DNA of 64,000 nt from Candidatus Rokuibacteriota bacterium (GCA_003221515.1 QHSI01000105.1:18728-82727), one strand, 5' to 3'; shown: positions 24,174 through 33,319, counted from the first letter of the stretch. Program-made: numbers and translations. Notes: generated from the sequence alone by a model not told the origin.

Positions 24174-25424
24174 ATGGCCCATTTCGACTACCGTGACGGG
24201 CATCTCTGCTGCGAGCAGGTCGACCTCGGCAAGCTGGCGGCCGAAGTCGGCACGCCGGCCTACGTGTACTCGAAGGCGGCGCTGCTCGAGAGCCTCGCCG
24301 CGTACGACCGCGCGTTCCGTGACGTGCCGCACGTCGTCTGCTACTCGGTCAAGGCCAACTCGAACCTCGGCGTCCTCTCGGTGCTGGCCAAGGCCGGTGC
24401 GGGCGCGGACATCGTGTCGGGCGGCGAGCTGTTCCGCGCGCTCCGCGCTGGCGTGCCGGCGAAGAAGATCATCTTCTCCGGCGTCGGCAAGAGCCGCGAC
24501 GAGCTCCGCGACGCGCTGAAGGCCGAGATCCTCATGTTCAACGTCGAGTCGCGGAGCGAGCTCCGCGTGCTCGACGAGGTCGCGCGTGAGATGGGCGTGC
24601 GCGCGCCGGTCGCGCTCCGCGTGAACCCGGACGTCGACCCCCAGACGCATCCCTACATCGCCACCGGGCTCAAGACCTCCAAGTTCGGCATCCCGTACGC
24701 CGACGCCCTCCAGGTCTACGAAGAAGCCGCGGCGCTGAAGGGCCTGTCGGTCATCGGCGCCGACATGCACATCGGCTCGCAGCTCACCAAGGCCACGCCG
24801 GTCGCCGACGCCGTTGCGCGCGTGGTCGGGCTCGTGAAGAGCTTGCGCGAGCGCAGGATCGAGGTCCGGATGATCGACGTGGGGGGCGGCCTCGGCATCC
24901 GCTACCGCGACGAGACGCCGCCGACGCAGGAGCAGTACGCGATGCTCCTGCTGCCCGCGCTCCGCGAGGTCGGCGTCACCGTCCTCCTGGAGCCCGGCCG
25001 GTCCATCGTCGGCAACGCCGGCGCGCTCCTCTCGCGCGTGCTGTATCGCAAGGACACCGGCACCAAGAAGTTCGTGGTGATCGACGCGGCCATGAACGAT
25101 CTGATCCGGCCCTCGCTCTACGACGCGCACCACGACATCGTGCCCCTCGACGAGCGGCGCCGGGCGGCGCCCACCGAGAAGGTCGACGTGGTGGGGCCGA
25201 TCTGCGAGTCGGGCGACTTCCTGGCCAAGGATCGCGAGCTGCCGAAGGTCGAGGAAGACGACCTCGTGGCGCTGATGAGCGCGGGCGCCTACGGGTTCGC
25301 GATGGCTTCCAACTACAACACGCGGCCGCGGGCCGCCGAAGTGCTCGTGGACGGCAGTCGCTACACGATCGTGCGCCGCCGGGAAACGTACGAGGACCTG
25401 GTGGCGGGGGAGACCACCCTATGA
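24174..25424 (+). CDS. lysA: Diaminopimelate decarboxylase
   Basis: 416 residues from ATG 24,174 (MAHFDYRDGHLCCE, the normal family start). An alternative TTG at 24,135 overlaps the preceding stop and would add 13 residues without homology. A fold-type III PLP enzyme that decarboxylates meso-diaminopimelate to lysine. The PLP lysine is K60 in CYSVKANSNLGVL. The glycine-rich phosphate loop IDVGGGLGI, the EPGRSIVGNAG segment and CESGDFLAKDR (catalytic cysteine) are present. The stop overlaps dapA's ATG (ATGA). Confidence 0.96.
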   Translation: MAHFDYRDGHLCCEQVDLGKLAAEVGTPAYVYSKAALLESLAAYDRAFRDVPHVVCYSVKANSNLGVLSVLAKAGAGADIVSGGELFRALRAGVPAKKIIFSGVGKSRDELRDALKAEILMFNVESRSELRVLDEVAREMGVRAPVALRVNPDVDPQTHPYIATGLKTSKFGIPYADALQVYEEAAALKGLSVIGADMHIGSQLTKATPVADAVARVVGLVKSLRERRIEVRMIDVGGGLGIRYRDETPPTQEQYAMLLLPALREVGVTVLLEPGRSIVGNAGALLSRVLYRKDTGTKKFVVIDAAMNDLIRPSLYDAHHDIVPLDERRRAAPTEKVDVVGPICESGDFLAKDRELPKVEEDDLVALMSAGAYGFAMASNYNTRPRAAEVLVDGSRYTIVRRRETYEDLVAGETTL

Positions 25425-26308
25425 GCCAGACATTCCAGGGTTCGTTCGTCGCGATGGTCACGCCGTTCCGGGACGGCAAGGTCGACGAGGCGAAGCTCCG
25501 GGAGCTGGTCGAGTTCCACGTCACGCACGGGACCGACGGCCTCGTTCCCTGCGGGACCACCGGCGAGTCCCCGACGCTGAGCCACGACGAGCACAAGCGA
25601 GTGGTCGAGACCGTCATCGAGGCCGCGCGCGGTCGGATCAAGGTCGTCGCCGGCACCGGCTCCAACTCGACGAGCGAGGCGATCGACCTCACGAAGCACG
25701 CGGAGCGCGCGGGCGCGAACGGCGCCCTGGTCGTCAACCCGTACTACAACAAGCCGACGCAGGAAGGGCTCTACCGCCACTACCGCGCGGTGGCCGAGTC
25801 GGTCACGATCCCGATCGTCGCCTACAACATCCAGAGCCGCACCGCGGTGAACGTGGAACCCGATACGCTCGCCCGTCTCGCCCGCGACGTCCGGAACATC
25901 GTCGGCGTGAAGGAGGCGTCCGGCTCGCTCGATCAGATGAGCCAGGTGATCCTGGCGTGCGGGCCCGACTTCTCGGTGCTTTCCGGCGACGACAACATCA
26001 CCCTCCCGCTGCTGGCCATCGGGGGCAGCGGCGTCATCTCGGTCATCGCGAACATCCTGCCGCGCGAGACATCCGACATGGTGCACGCGGCGCTCGACGG
26101 TGACTGGAAGCGGGCGCGCGATCTGCACTACCGGCTCTTCCCGCTCGCGCGGGCGGCGTTCCTCGAGACCAATCCCATCCCGATCAAAGAGGCGATGGCG
26201 ATGGCCGGCATGATCGAGCCGGAGTTCCGGCTCCCGATGTGCCGCATGAGCGACGCCAATCGCGCGCAGCTTCGCGCGATCCTCAAGGCGTACGCCCTCG
26301 TCACGTAG
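25421..26308 (+). CDS. dapA: 4-hydroxy-tetrahydrodipicolinate synthase
   Basis: 295 residues. Condenses pyruvate with aspartate semialdehyde. The Schiff-base lysine is K164 (VGVKEASG), the catalytic tyrosine Y135 and the threonines T46-T47 (CGTTGES). The loop normally written YNVPGRT reads YNIQSRT (135-141). The arginine is kept while the P-G pair is replaced, a mild variation in the carboxylate-binding loop. The length and the position between lysA and dapB support the assignment over other members of the DapA/NanA family. Confidence 0.93.
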   Translation: MSQTFQGSFVAMVTPFRDGKVDEAKLRELVEFHVTHGTDGLVPCGTTGESPTLSHDEHKRVVETVIEAARGRIKVVAGTGSNSTSEAIDLTKHAERAGANGALVVNPYYNKPTQEGLYRHYRAVAESVTIPIVAYNIQSRTAVNVEPDTLARLARDVRNIVGVKEASGSLDQMSQVILACGPDFSVLSGDDNITLPLLAIGGSGVISVIANILPRETSDMVHAALDGDWKRARDLHYRLFPLARAAFLETNPIPIKEAMAMAGMIEPEFRLPMCRMSDANRAQLRAILKAYALVT

Positions 26309-26317
26309 CCGCACCCC

Positions 26318-27175
26318 ATGATGGTTGCCGGCGGGGACACATCCCCGAGCAGGGGCGCGTCACCGCGCCCCACGGCCGACCTCGTCGTTGCCGGCGCGGC
26401 TGGGCGCATGGGCGGCCGCATCATCGCGTGCCTGGCCGACACGCCGGAGCTCAGGCTGGTCGCCGCCCTCGAGGCGCCCGGCCACGCGTCGCTCGGGCGC
26501 GACGCCGGCGAGCTCGCGGGCGTGGGGAAGCTCGGCGTCGCCGTCGGCGACGACGCCGGCCTGGCGGTCACGCGCGACCGGATCCTGATCGAGTTCTCCG
26601 TGCCCGAGGCCTCGCTGGCGCACCTGCGGCTAGCCGCGCACAGCGGCGCCCGCGCGGTCATCGGCACCACCGGCTTCAGCGCGGCGCAGCGCGCCGAGAT
26701 CGCCGACCTGGCCCGCCGAACCGCGATCGTGCTCTCGCCGAACATGTCGGTCGCGACGAACGTCGCGTTCGAGCTCCTCGCCAGCATGGCCCGGGCGCTC
26801 GGGGACGAGTACGACGTCGAGATCACCGAGACCCACCACCGCTTCAAGAAGGACGCGCCCAGCGGCACGGCGCTCCACATGGCCGAGATCGTCGCCGGCG
26901 CGCTGGGGCGCGACCTCGGTCGGGTGGCCGTCTACGGCCGCCAGGGAGTGCCGGGCGAGCGGCCAAAGCAGGAGATCGGCATCCTCTCGCTGCGCTCGGG
27001 CGACGTCGTCGGCGAGCACACCGTCTCGTTCGGCACCCTGGGCGAGCGCATCGAGCTGGTGCTCAAGGCCCACAGCCGCGACACCTTCGCGCGGGGCGCG
27101 CTGCGGGGCGCCCGCTTCGTGGCCGGGCGCGCGCCGGGCCTTTATTCGATGGCGGACGTCCTCGGCCTGGCGTGA
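26318..27175 (+). CDS. dapB: 4-hydroxy-tetrahydrodipicolinate reductase
   Basis: 285 residues. The NAD(P)H-binding motif VAGAAGRMGGRI lies at about 23-34, after a 20-residue N-terminal extension rich in S, P and R. IGTTGFS, SPNMSVATNV and the catalytic ETHHRFKKDAPSGTAL (with HH and K) follow. RSGDVVGEHTVSF is the conserved C-terminal strand. The extension is longer than usual, and no good internal start lies before the Rossmann motif. It follows dapA by 9 nt. Confidence 0.95.
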   Translation: MMVAGGDTSPSRGASPRPTADLVVAGAAGRMGGRIIACLADTPELRLVAALEAPGHASLGRDAGELAGVGKLGVAVGDDAGLAVTRDRILIEFSVPEASLAHLRLAAHSGARAVIGTTGFSAAQRAEIADLARRTAIVLSPNMSVATNVAFELLASMARALGDEYDVEITETHHRFKKDAPSGTALHMAEIVAGALGRDLGRVAVYGRQGVPGERPKQEIGILSLRSGDVVGEHTVSFGTLGERIELVLKAHSRDTFARGALRGARFVAGRAPGLYSMADVLGLA

Positions 27176-27184
27176 AGCGCCGCC

Positions 27185-27940
27185 ATGCAGATCGTGCGCT
27201 TCAAGGTCGATGACCGGACGCGTTACGGTGTGCTCGAAGGGTCGAACGTCGTCGAGTACTCGGGCACGCCGTGGACCCTCTTCCGCCGCGGCCGCCGCCG
27301 GGTTCCCGTCAAGCACGCGGTGCTGCTTGCGCCGACCCTCCCGTCCAAGATCGTGGGGGTGTCGTTCAACTACCACGACCGCGCGGCGGAGCTGGGCCGG
27401 TCCGCGCCGGAGGAGGCCGGCTTCTTCTTGAAGCCGGCCAGCGCGCTCGTCGGACCGGACGATCCGATCATCTATCCGCCTGATAGCCGACGGGTCGAGC
27501 ACCAGGCCGAGCTCGCCGTCGTCATCAAGCGCCGGTGCCGCAACGTGCATGCGCAGCGGGCGCGCGACTACGTGCTTGGCTACACCTGCCTCAACGACGT
27601 CACCGCCCGCGATCTCGAAGCCCGGGGACAACCCATGCGCGCCAAGGGCTTCGACACCTTCTGTCCGATCGGGCCGTGCATCGCGACGGACATCGACCCC
27701 GACGCGGTGGCGATCGAGGCGTACGTCAACGGTGAGTTGCGCCAGGCGTCGTCGACGAAGGAGCTGGTCGTTCCGGTCGAGGAGATCGTGGCCAGTCTCA
27801 CCCGGATCATGACGCTCTTGCCGGGCGACGTGATCGCGACTGGTACCCCGGCCGGCGCGGGCCCGCTCGAGCCGGGCGACCGGGTGGAGATCCGGATCGA
27901 GGGGATCGGAATTCTAAAAAACAGCGTCGTGAGGCTCTGA
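27185..27940 (+). CDS. Fumarylacetoacetate hydrolase (FAH) family protein
   Basis: 251 residues. The FAH fold is clear: KIVGVSFNYHDRAAELG, VEHQAELAVVI (metal-binding glutamate), GYTCLNDVTARDLE, KGFDTFCPIGPCI and DVIATGTPAGAGPLEPGD. Family members hydrolyse, isomerise or decarboxylate small beta-diketo acids (for example oxaloacetate, or HHDD in aromatic catabolism). The sequence alone does not say which. It lies between dapB and folB in the same tight string of genes, so a housekeeping role such as oxaloacetate clearance is as likely as aromatic degradation. Confidence 0.85.
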   Translation: MQIVRFKVDDRTRYGVLEGSNVVEYSGTPWTLFRRGRRRVPVKHAVLLAPTLPSKIVGVSFNYHDRAAELGRSAPEEAGFFLKPASALVGPDDPIIYPPDSRRVEHQAELAVVIKRRCRNVHAQRARDYVLGYTCLNDVTARDLEARGQPMRAKGFDTFCPIGPCIATDIDPDAVAIEAYVNGELRQASSTKELVVPVEEIVASLTRIMTLLPGDVIATGTPAGAGPLEPGDRVEIRIEGIGILKNSVVRL

Positions 27941-28299
27941 TGGCCGACAAGCTCCTGCTCGAGGACGTGCGCTTCTACGGGCAGCACGGGCTGACGCGCG
28001 CCGAGCAGGTGGTGGGCGCCTGGTTCTCGGTCGACGTGGAGCTGGCGGTGGACCTCTCGTCCGCGATGGTATCGGACCAGGTGGCGGCGACCGTCGACTA
28101 CGGTCTGGTGGCCCGGCGCATCGTCGAGATCGGCACCAAGAACCGCGTGAACCTGATCGAGCGACTGGCCGGCCTGATCGTGGAGGCGATGCTGCGCGAG
28201 TTCCCAGCGCAGCAGGTGCGCGTGCGCGTGCGGAAGCTCACGCCGCCGCTCGAAGGCCTCGTGGGCACGCCGGCGGTCGAGCTCGTGCGGGGCCGGTGA
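27940..28299 (+). CDS. folB: Dihydroneopterin aldolase
   Basis: 119 residues. Cleaves 7,8-dihydroneopterin to 6-hydroxymethyl-dihydropterin in folate synthesis. ADKLLLEDVRFYGQHGL is the family start, with the conserved glutamate and tyrosine. LIERLAGLIVEAMLREFP and VRVRVRKLTPPLEG complete the small T-fold domain. The start overlaps the FAH stop by 1 nt (TGATG) and the stop overlaps folK the same way. Confidence 0.92.
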   Translation: MADKLLLEDVRFYGQHGLTRAEQVVGAWFSVDVELAVDLSSAMVSDQVAATVDYGLVARRIVEIGTKNRVNLIERLAGLIVEAMLREFPAQQVRVRVRKLTPPLEGLVGTPAVELVRGR

Positions 28300-28847
28300 T
28301 GGCGCGCGTCTATCTGTCGCTGGGCTCGAACGCCGGCGATCGGCTGGCCGTCCTGAAGGCCGCGGTGCAGCGGCTCCACGAGCTCGCGGCGGTCCGGTTC
28401 CTCGACGCATCCCCGCTCTACGACTCCGAGCCTTGGGAAATCGAGCCGGGCCGGAGCGCCGGCGAGCAGTCCTGGTACCTCAACTGCGTGGTCGCGGTCG
28501 AAACGACGCTGGCGCCGCGGGCGCTGCTGGCCGAGATGCAGACCATCGAGACCGCCCTCGGCCGGACGCGGCCGCGGGGGACGCCGGAGGCCCAGCGGTT
28601 CGCGGCCCGCACGCTCGACATCGACATCCTGTTCTACGCCGACCAGATCGTGAGCGCGGGCGACGACCTGCACATTCCCCACCTGCTCCTGGCCGAGCGT
28701 GGCTTCGTCCTGCGCCCGCTGGCGGATCTGGCGCCCGAGCTGGAGCACCCGGCGCTCTATCGCTCGGTGCGTGAGCTGCTGGCCGAGCTGGTCGACGAGC
28801 ACGACGTGCGCCCGGGCGACTACCCGGCACGGTGGTTCGAGGGTTGA
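28299..28847 (+). CDS. folK: 2-amino-4-hydroxy-6-hydroxymethyldihydropteridine pyrophosphokinase
   Basis: 182 residues. Transfers pyrophosphate from ATP to the product of FolB. VYLSLGSNAGDRLAVLKAAV at the N-terminus, PLYDSEPW, and TLDIDILFYADQIV followed by IPHLLLAERGFVLRPLADLA are the HPPK signature. I use the ATG at 28,299 (TGATG with folB); a GTG one codon upstream is also possible. The last bases overlap the sigma-factor gene. Confidence 0.94.
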   Translation: MARVYLSLGSNAGDRLAVLKAAVQRLHELAAVRFLDASPLYDSEPWEIEPGRSAGEQSWYLNCVVAVETTLAPRALLAEMQTIETALGRTRPRGTPEAQRFAARTLDIDILFYADQIVSAGDDLHIPHLLLAERGFVLRPLADLAPELEHPALYRSVRELLAELVDEHDVRPGDYPARWFEG

Positions 28848-29368
28848 GCGAGGCCGTGGCCTCCGACGACTTCCAGCGCGCGGCGCTCGAGCATCTCGAC
28901 GCCCTCTACAATTTCGCGATGTACTTGACCCGGAATCCGCCGGAGGCGGACGACCTCGTCCAGGAAACGTATCTCCGGGCTTTCCGGTTTTCCCACCGCT
29001 TCCAGCCGGGAACCCACCTCCGGGCCTGGCTGTTTCAAATTCTGAGGAACACATTCTTGACGTTCTATCGGCTTCGCGAGCGGGAATCCGCGCTCGCCGA
29101 GGACGGCGTTCCCACCTGGGACGTTCCGATGTTTCACGACGCGCCCGAGGAATCGAGCGGGGCCGTGGAAGCCCACACCGACCTCGAGCGCGCGCTGCGG
29201 CGCCTTCCCGAAGAGTTCCGCACGGTGCTCCTGCTCGCCGAAGTCGAGGGTATGGCGCTCGAGGACGTCGCTCGCGTGCTGGCCTGTCCGGTCGGGACGG
29301 TCAAGTCGCGGATCTTCAGGGCCAAGGAGCGGTTGCGTGGGCTGCTGGGCGACTACAAGAAAGAATGA
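28844..29368 (+). CDS. ECF-type (RpoE-like) sigma factor
   Basis: 174 residues from a TTG overlapping the folK stop (TTGA); a GTG at 28,832 is the alternative. Region 2 reads LYNFAMYLTRNPPEADDLVQ followed by ETYLRAFR. Region 4 reads LPEEFRTVLLLAEVEGMALE, then DVARVLACPVGTVKSRIFRA, a textbook ECF helix-turn-helix. There are no extra domains. It is followed with a 4-nt overlap by a membrane protein that is probably its anti-sigma factor. The target promoters are unknown; envelope stress is the usual signal for this type. Confidence 0.92.
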   Translation: MSEAVASDDFQRAALEHLDALYNFAMYLTRNPPEADDLVQETYLRAFRFSHRFQPGTHLRAWLFQILRNTFLTFYRLRERESALAEDGVPTWDVPMFHDAPEESSGAVEAHTDLERALRRLPEEFRTVLLLAEVEGMALEDVARVLACPVGTVKSRIFRAKERLRGLLGDYKKE

Positions 29369-30069
29369 CCACGCCTCCCTACGAGTCCGACGAGACCCTG
29401 GGCGCCCGCCTTCGCGCGGAGCTGCCGCGCCACGCGGCGCCCGCGCACGTGCGCGCCGCCGTCGCGCGGGCGTCCGCTCCCGCGCGACGCCCGACGCCGT
29501 GGCTGGCGCCCGTCCTGGCCGCGGCCGCCACCGCGCTGGTGCTCGGGCTCGTGTTCATGCCGATGCTGCCGCGGTTCGTCCACCCGACGGAGCAGCTCGT
29601 GCGCTCGGTCGTGGCCGAGCACACGCGCACGCTCATGTGGGGCTCCCGGCATTCGCAGGTCATCCCCGCGGCGCTCCCCTGGCTCACGCAAGAGTCGGGC
29701 ATCGGTCTGCGGCAGGTCTTCGCCGGCGACGACACTCTGGTGTTCCTGGGCGCGGAGCCGGTGTACCTCGACGACCGCCGCGGGATGGCGCTCTACTACC
29801 GCGACGGCGACGGCCACCTGCTGACCTACGTCGTGCTGCCGTTCCCCGGCATGGCGATCCTCGACCGCTGGCGCGTTCCAATCGAGCGGGGTCAGAGCCG
29901 GTATCGCCCGGCGCTCCTGCGTGACGAAGGATTCTCGACCTGGGTGTGGCGGCAGGGCGACCTGGCGTGCTTCCTGGTGTCCGACATGGTCTCCGCGGAG
30001 GACGCGGAGCGCTTCAAGGACTACTTCGTCCGCGTCCGCCGCGCCACCGACCCCGTCCCGGCCCAGTAA
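29365..30069 (+). CDS. Probable anti-sigma factor, single-pass membrane protein
   Basis: 234 residues. A cytoplasmic N-terminal tail of about 45 residues is followed by one membrane helix (WLAPVLAAAATALVLGLVFM). A periplasmic domain follows (about 68-234: LGAEPVYLDDRRGMALYYRD, DGHLLTYVVLPFPG, FSTWVWRQGDLACFLVSD). The HxxxCxxC zinc motif of ZAS-type anti-sigma factors is absent. The call rests on the 4-nt overlap with the ECF sigma gene, the topology and the short basic tail. The outer domain looks like those seen in anti-sigma factors of the RsiW/RskA kind. Confidence 0.7.
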   Translation: MTTPPYESDETLGARLRAELPRHAAPAHVRAAVARASAPARRPTPWLAPVLAAAATALVLGLVFMPMLPRFVHPTEQLVRSVVAEHTRTLMWGSRHSQVIPAALPWLTQESGIGLRQVFAGDDTLVFLGAEPVYLDDRRGMALYYRDGDGHLLTYVVLPFPGMAILDRWRVPIERGQSRYRPALLRDEGFSTWVWRQGDLACFLVSDMVSAEDAERFKDYFVRVRRATDPVPAQ

Positions 30070-30088
30070 GTCCGCGCTTCCGAGCGCC

Positions 30089-30117
30089 GGGGGCCAGGGG
30101 AGCCCTTCGAGGCCCCC
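30089..30117. terminator. Candidate bidirectional terminator between convergent units
   Basis: The inverted repeat GGGGGCC (30,089-30,095) and GGCCCCC (30,111-30,117) with a 15-nt loop lies between the convergent anti-sigma and SDR genes. The right arm touches the SDR stop codon. No T-tract follows on either strand, so intrinsic termination is uncertain. Confidence 0.35.
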
Positions 30118-30866
30118 TAGTGAACGACGCCGCCGCCGTCGACGACGATGGTCTGGCCGGTGATGAAGTCGCTGTCGTCGGACGCGAGGAAGACCAGCGT
30201 CCCCACGACGTCGCCCGGCACCTCGGCGCGCTTCAGCATCCGCATGCGGACGTTCGCCTCGCGCCCTGCCTCCGGCATGTTCTTCTCGTTCTCGCCGCTC
30301 GGCGTGAACCCGGGAGCGATCGCGTTCACGCGGATGCCGAAGTCCCCGAGCTCGCGGGCGAGCGAGCGCGTGAACCCGACCACCCCGCCCTTGGAGGTCG
30401 TGTAGTGGATGTAGTGCGGCACGCCCTTGAAGAACGTCCCTGACGCGATGTTGATGATCTTGCCCTTGCCCTGCGCCTTCATCGCCGGGAACACCGCCCG
30501 CGCGCACAGGAAGAGCCCGCGCAGGTTGACCGCCATGACCCGGTCCCACTCCTCGATCGGGATCTCCATGAACGGCCGGCGCTTGAGCGAGCCATAGAGC
30601 GCGGCGTTGTTCACCAGCACGTCGATGCGACCGAACTGGGCGAGCGTCTCGGTGGCCAGTCGCAGCGTGTCCGCCTCGCGCGACACGTCGCACTCGACCA
30701 CCAGCGCCTGGGCGCCGAGGCCTTCGATCTCCTTGAGGGCGGGTTTGCCGTCGGCGACGTCCGCCACCACGACCTTGGCCCCCTCCGCGGCCACGGCCAG
30801 ACCGTAGGCGCGCCCGAGGCCTCGGGCGCCGCCCGTGACGATGACGACCTTGTCTTTGAGCCGCAT
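30117..30866 (-). CDS. Short-chain dehydrogenase/reductase (FabG-like)
   Basis: 249 residues, a classical SDR. The cofactor motif TGGARGLG is at 11-18 and NNAAL at 86-90. The catalytic serine is S142 (IASG), and Y155 and K159 sit in YIHYTTSK. PGFTPSGEN and FITGQTIVVDGGG (C-terminus) are typical. Arginine after TGGA and aspartate D37 (VVVADV) favour NAD over NADP. The substrate is unknown. It ends a two-gene unit with the DUF4286-like gene, 3 nt apart, so it probably acts on the same compound. Confidence 0.88.
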   Translation of the reverse strand: MRLKDKVVIVTGGARGLGRAYGLAVAAEGAKVVVADVADGKPALKEIEGLGAQALVVECDVSREADTLRLATETLAQFGRIDVLVNNAALYGSLKRRPFMEIPIEEWDRVMAVNLRGLFLCARAVFPAMKAQGKGKIINIASGTFFKGVPHYIHYTTSKGGVVGFTRSLARELGDFGIRVNAIAPGFTPSGENEKNMPEAGREANVRMRMLKRAEVPGDVVGTLVFLASDDSDFITGQTIVVDGGGVVH

Positions 30867-30869
30867 GTC

Positions 30870-31538
30870 CTACTTCAGCTCGAACGTCTTCACCCAGACG
30901 CCCGGCGAGCCCTTGGTGTGGCGCATGTGCGGCCGGATGCGCTCGGTCACGGGCGAGGCGTCGCGCTGGGCGAGCCACTCGGCGCTCTCGGACACCTTGG
31001 GATGCTCGAACTCGTAGAGCGTGAGGTACGTCGGCGAGCCGACCACCGCGCGATAGCGCCGGCCGCGGATCACGCCCGGCACCTTCTCGTAGTTCGGCAC
31101 GTAGATCGTGTCGTACCAGTCGTTGAACGCCGCGTCGACCTCCGGCGGGACGTCCATGCGCCCGATCTGCAGCGCCGGGGCCATCCCGCTCGCCGCGGCC
31201 GCCGGCGAGAGCGCGCGCGGATGGATCATCGTGTAAATATTGCGGATGAAATTGGTGCCGACGGCTTGCGGCCCCGTGCGCTGGGTCCACGGCGTCGGGT
31301 TGTTCGACACTTTCTTGTACGCCGCGCTCTCCATCACCGCGGCGTTCTCGAGCTCGTAGATCGCCAGGTGCTTCGGCCCGCCCTTGACGGCCTCGTAGCG
31401 CGCGGCGTTCAGGAAGCCGGGAATCGAGAGCCGCTCGGCCAGGTGCTCCTCGTTGTACCAGCGGTTGAATTCCTTCTCTTTGTCCGACGGCACATCGGTC
31501 CAGACCATCAAGAGCCCGGTGCCCTTCTTCGTCGTCAT
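30870..31538 (-). CDS. DUF4286-like protein with two ferredoxin-like (ABM-type) repeats
   Basis: 222 residues built from two similar halves. EKEFNRWYNEEHLAERLSIP and HLAIYELE (about 21-65) are echoed by DAAFNDWYDTIYVPNYEKVP and YLTLYEFE (about 135-180). Each half resembles a dimeric alpha-beta-barrel unit of the DUF4286 and antibiotic-monooxygenase type. Such proteins occur with SDRs and hydrolases in catabolic clusters, but a reaction is not established. No signal peptide. The ATG is preceded by AAGGAG at 6 nt, one of the better ribosome sites in the window. Confidence 0.75.
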   Translation of the reverse strand: MTTKKGTGLLMVWTDVPSDKEKEFNRWYNEEHLAERLSIPGFLNAARYEAVKGGPKHLAIYELENAAVMESAAYKKVSNNPTPWTQRTGPQAVGTNFIRNIYTMIHPRALSPAAAASGMAPALQIGRMDVPPEVDAAFNDWYDTIYVPNYEKVPGVIRGRRYRAVVGSPTYLTLYEFEHPKVSESAEWLAQRDASPVTERIRPHMRHTKGSPGVWVKTFELK

Positions 31539-31634
31539 GGGGTGCTCCTTCTCATCGGCGAGGGACGCAGACCCTGCTCGGCTCGCGTGGTGATCGGTGA
31601 AGCGTGGACACGAATGGCATTATCCCCCAACTGA

Positions 31635-31692
31635 ACGGACGGCGCACTGGCCGCCGATCGCGCGTCGATGCGTAGCGTCGTAAACCGTCCGT
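31635..31692. repeat. Inverted repeat in the divergent SDR-unit/acyl-CoA-ligase intergenic region
   Basis: Arms ACGGACGG (31,635-31,642) and CCGTCCGT (31,685-31,692), 42 nt apart, in the roughly 200-nt gap between the divergent starts at 31,538 and 31,736. It could be a looping operator pair for a regulator of both units. No regulator gene is adjacent, so the role is a guess. Confidence 0.35.
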
Positions 31693-31735
31693 CCCGTTCT
31701 ACACAAAGCGCGCGCGCCCCAGCTTATGATGAGAT

Positions 31736-33319
31736 GTGGCCCAGCCGCGGAGCCGCACCCTGCCCGACCTGCTCGACGAGATCACCGCCCGCGACCCTGC
31801 CCGCGAGTTCATCGTGGCCGGCCCCGAGCGCCTGAGCTACGGCGAGACGCGCGGCCGCGCCCGCCAGCTCGCGAAGGGGTTGCGGCGGCTCGGCGTGAAG
31901 CGCGGCGACAAGGTTGCCCTCTTGATGAGCAACCGTCCGGAGTGGCTGCTCGTCGACTTCGCGGTGACGATGCTGGGCGCCACCCTGGTACCGATCAGCA
32001 CGTGGTCGCGGGCGCGCGAGCTCGCGTACGTCCTCGACCACTGCGACGCGACGACGCTGATCACGCTCGAGCGCTTCGCCGGCCAGGACTATCTCGCCAT
32101 GCTGGCCGAGCTCGGCGGTCCAGGGTCGCAGCACCTCCCCACGCTCGGCCGCGTCGTCACCCTCGGACGCGAGCTGGGCGCGCTCTGGGACCTGGGCGCG
32201 ACCGTCGACGATGCCGAGCTCGACGCCGCGCAGCGCGCCGTCGCTCCCGACGACGTGGCCTGCATCCTCTACACGTCCGGCACGACGTCGACGCCCAAGG
32301 GCGTCCAGCTCCAGCATCGCGGGCTCGTCGAGAACATGTGGAACATCGGCGAGCGCCAGCACCTGACCGCCGACGACCGCATGTGGATGGGCATCTCGCT
32401 CTTCTGGAGCTTCGGCTGCGCGAACGCGCTGCTGGCCGTCATGACCCATGGCGGCACGATCGTGCTGCAGGAATCGCTCGACGCGGGCGCCGCGCTGGCG
32501 CTGATCGAGCGCGAGCGGTGCACGGTGTACTACGGCACGCCCAACATCGCGCTGGCGCTCACGGAGCATCCCGACCGGGCGCGGCGCGACCTTTCGTCGC
32601 TGCGGACGGGCGCCGCCATCGGTCCCCCGCCCGCGATGCGGATGGTGATGGAGCTCGGCGCCCGCGAGATCTGCAACGTGTACGGCCTGACCGAATGCTA
32701 CGGCAACTGCACGGTCACCGACGCCCACGATCCCGCGGCCGTGCGTTGCGCGACGGTCGGCTATCCGCTGCCGGGCATGGAGCTCCGGATCGTCCATCGC
32801 GAGACGCGGCGTCCGCTGCCGGCGGGTGAGGTCGGGGAGATCCTGGTCCGCGGCTACCTGACGCCCGGCTACTACAAAGACCCGGAGAAGAACGCGGCGG
32901 CCTTCGACCGCGACGGCTTCCTGCTGACGGGCGATCTGGGCGCCATCGGGGACGACGGCCGGCTCCAGTTCCGCGGCCGCCTCAAGGAGATGGTGAAGAC
33001 CGGCGGCATCAACGTGGCGCCGCTCGAGATCGAGGAGGTCCTGCTCGGCCATCCCGCCGTCGAGCAGGCCTACGTGGTCGGTCTTCCCGATCCTCGCAAG
33101 GACGAGATCCTCGCCGCCGTGGTGGTGCTGCGGGACGGCGCCGACGCCGGGCCCGACACGCTGCGGGCTTTCTGCAAAAAAGCACTGGCCGCCTTCAAGG
33201 TGCCGCAGGAGTTCCGCCTGCTGCGACGGGACGAGCTGCCCGTCACCGCCACCGGCAAGGTGCAGAAGTTCCGCCTGGCCGAGATGCTCGCCCGCGAGCG
33301 CGACGCCGCGGGCGCATGA
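31736..33319 (+). CDS. AMP-dependent acyl-CoA synthetase/ligase
   Basis: 527 residues from GTG 31,736. The adenylate-forming fold is clear: AMP-binding P-loop YTSGTTSTPKGVQLQHRG (about 180-197), YGLTECYGNC (A5 motif), LTGDLGAIGDDGRLQFRGR (A7/A8 hinge) and the acyl-adenylate lysine in LPVTATGKVQKFRL near the C-terminus. It activates a carboxylic acid, probably a fatty or aromatic acid, to its CoA ester. A TATGAT hexamer lies only 5 nt before the GTG and no Shine-Dalgarno is visible, again hinting at a leaderless message. The stop overlaps the MFS gene start (ATGA). Confidence 0.9.
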   Translation: MAQPRSRTLPDLLDEITARDPAREFIVAGPERLSYGETRGRARQLAKGLRRLGVKRGDKVALLMSNRPEWLLVDFAVTMLGATLVPISTWSRARELAYVLDHCDATTLITLERFAGQDYLAMLAELGGPGSQHLPTLGRVVTLGRELGALWDLGATVDDAELDAAQRAVAPDDVACILYTSGTTSTPKGVQLQHRGLVENMWNIGERQHLTADDRMWMGISLFWSFGCANALLAVMTHGGTIVLQESLDAGAALALIERERCTVYYGTPNIALALTEHPDRARRDLSSLRTGAAIGPPPAMRMVMELGAREICNVYGLTECYGNCTVTDAHDPAAVRCATVGYPLPGMELRIVHRETRRPLPAGEVGEILVRGYLTPGYYKDPEKNAAAFDRDGFLLTGDLGAIGDDGRLQFRGRLKEMVKTGGINVAPLEIEEVLLGHPAVEQAYVVGLPDPRKDEILAAVVVLRDGADAGPDTLRAFCKKALAAFKVPQEFRLLRRDELPVTATGKVQKFRLAEMLARERDAAGA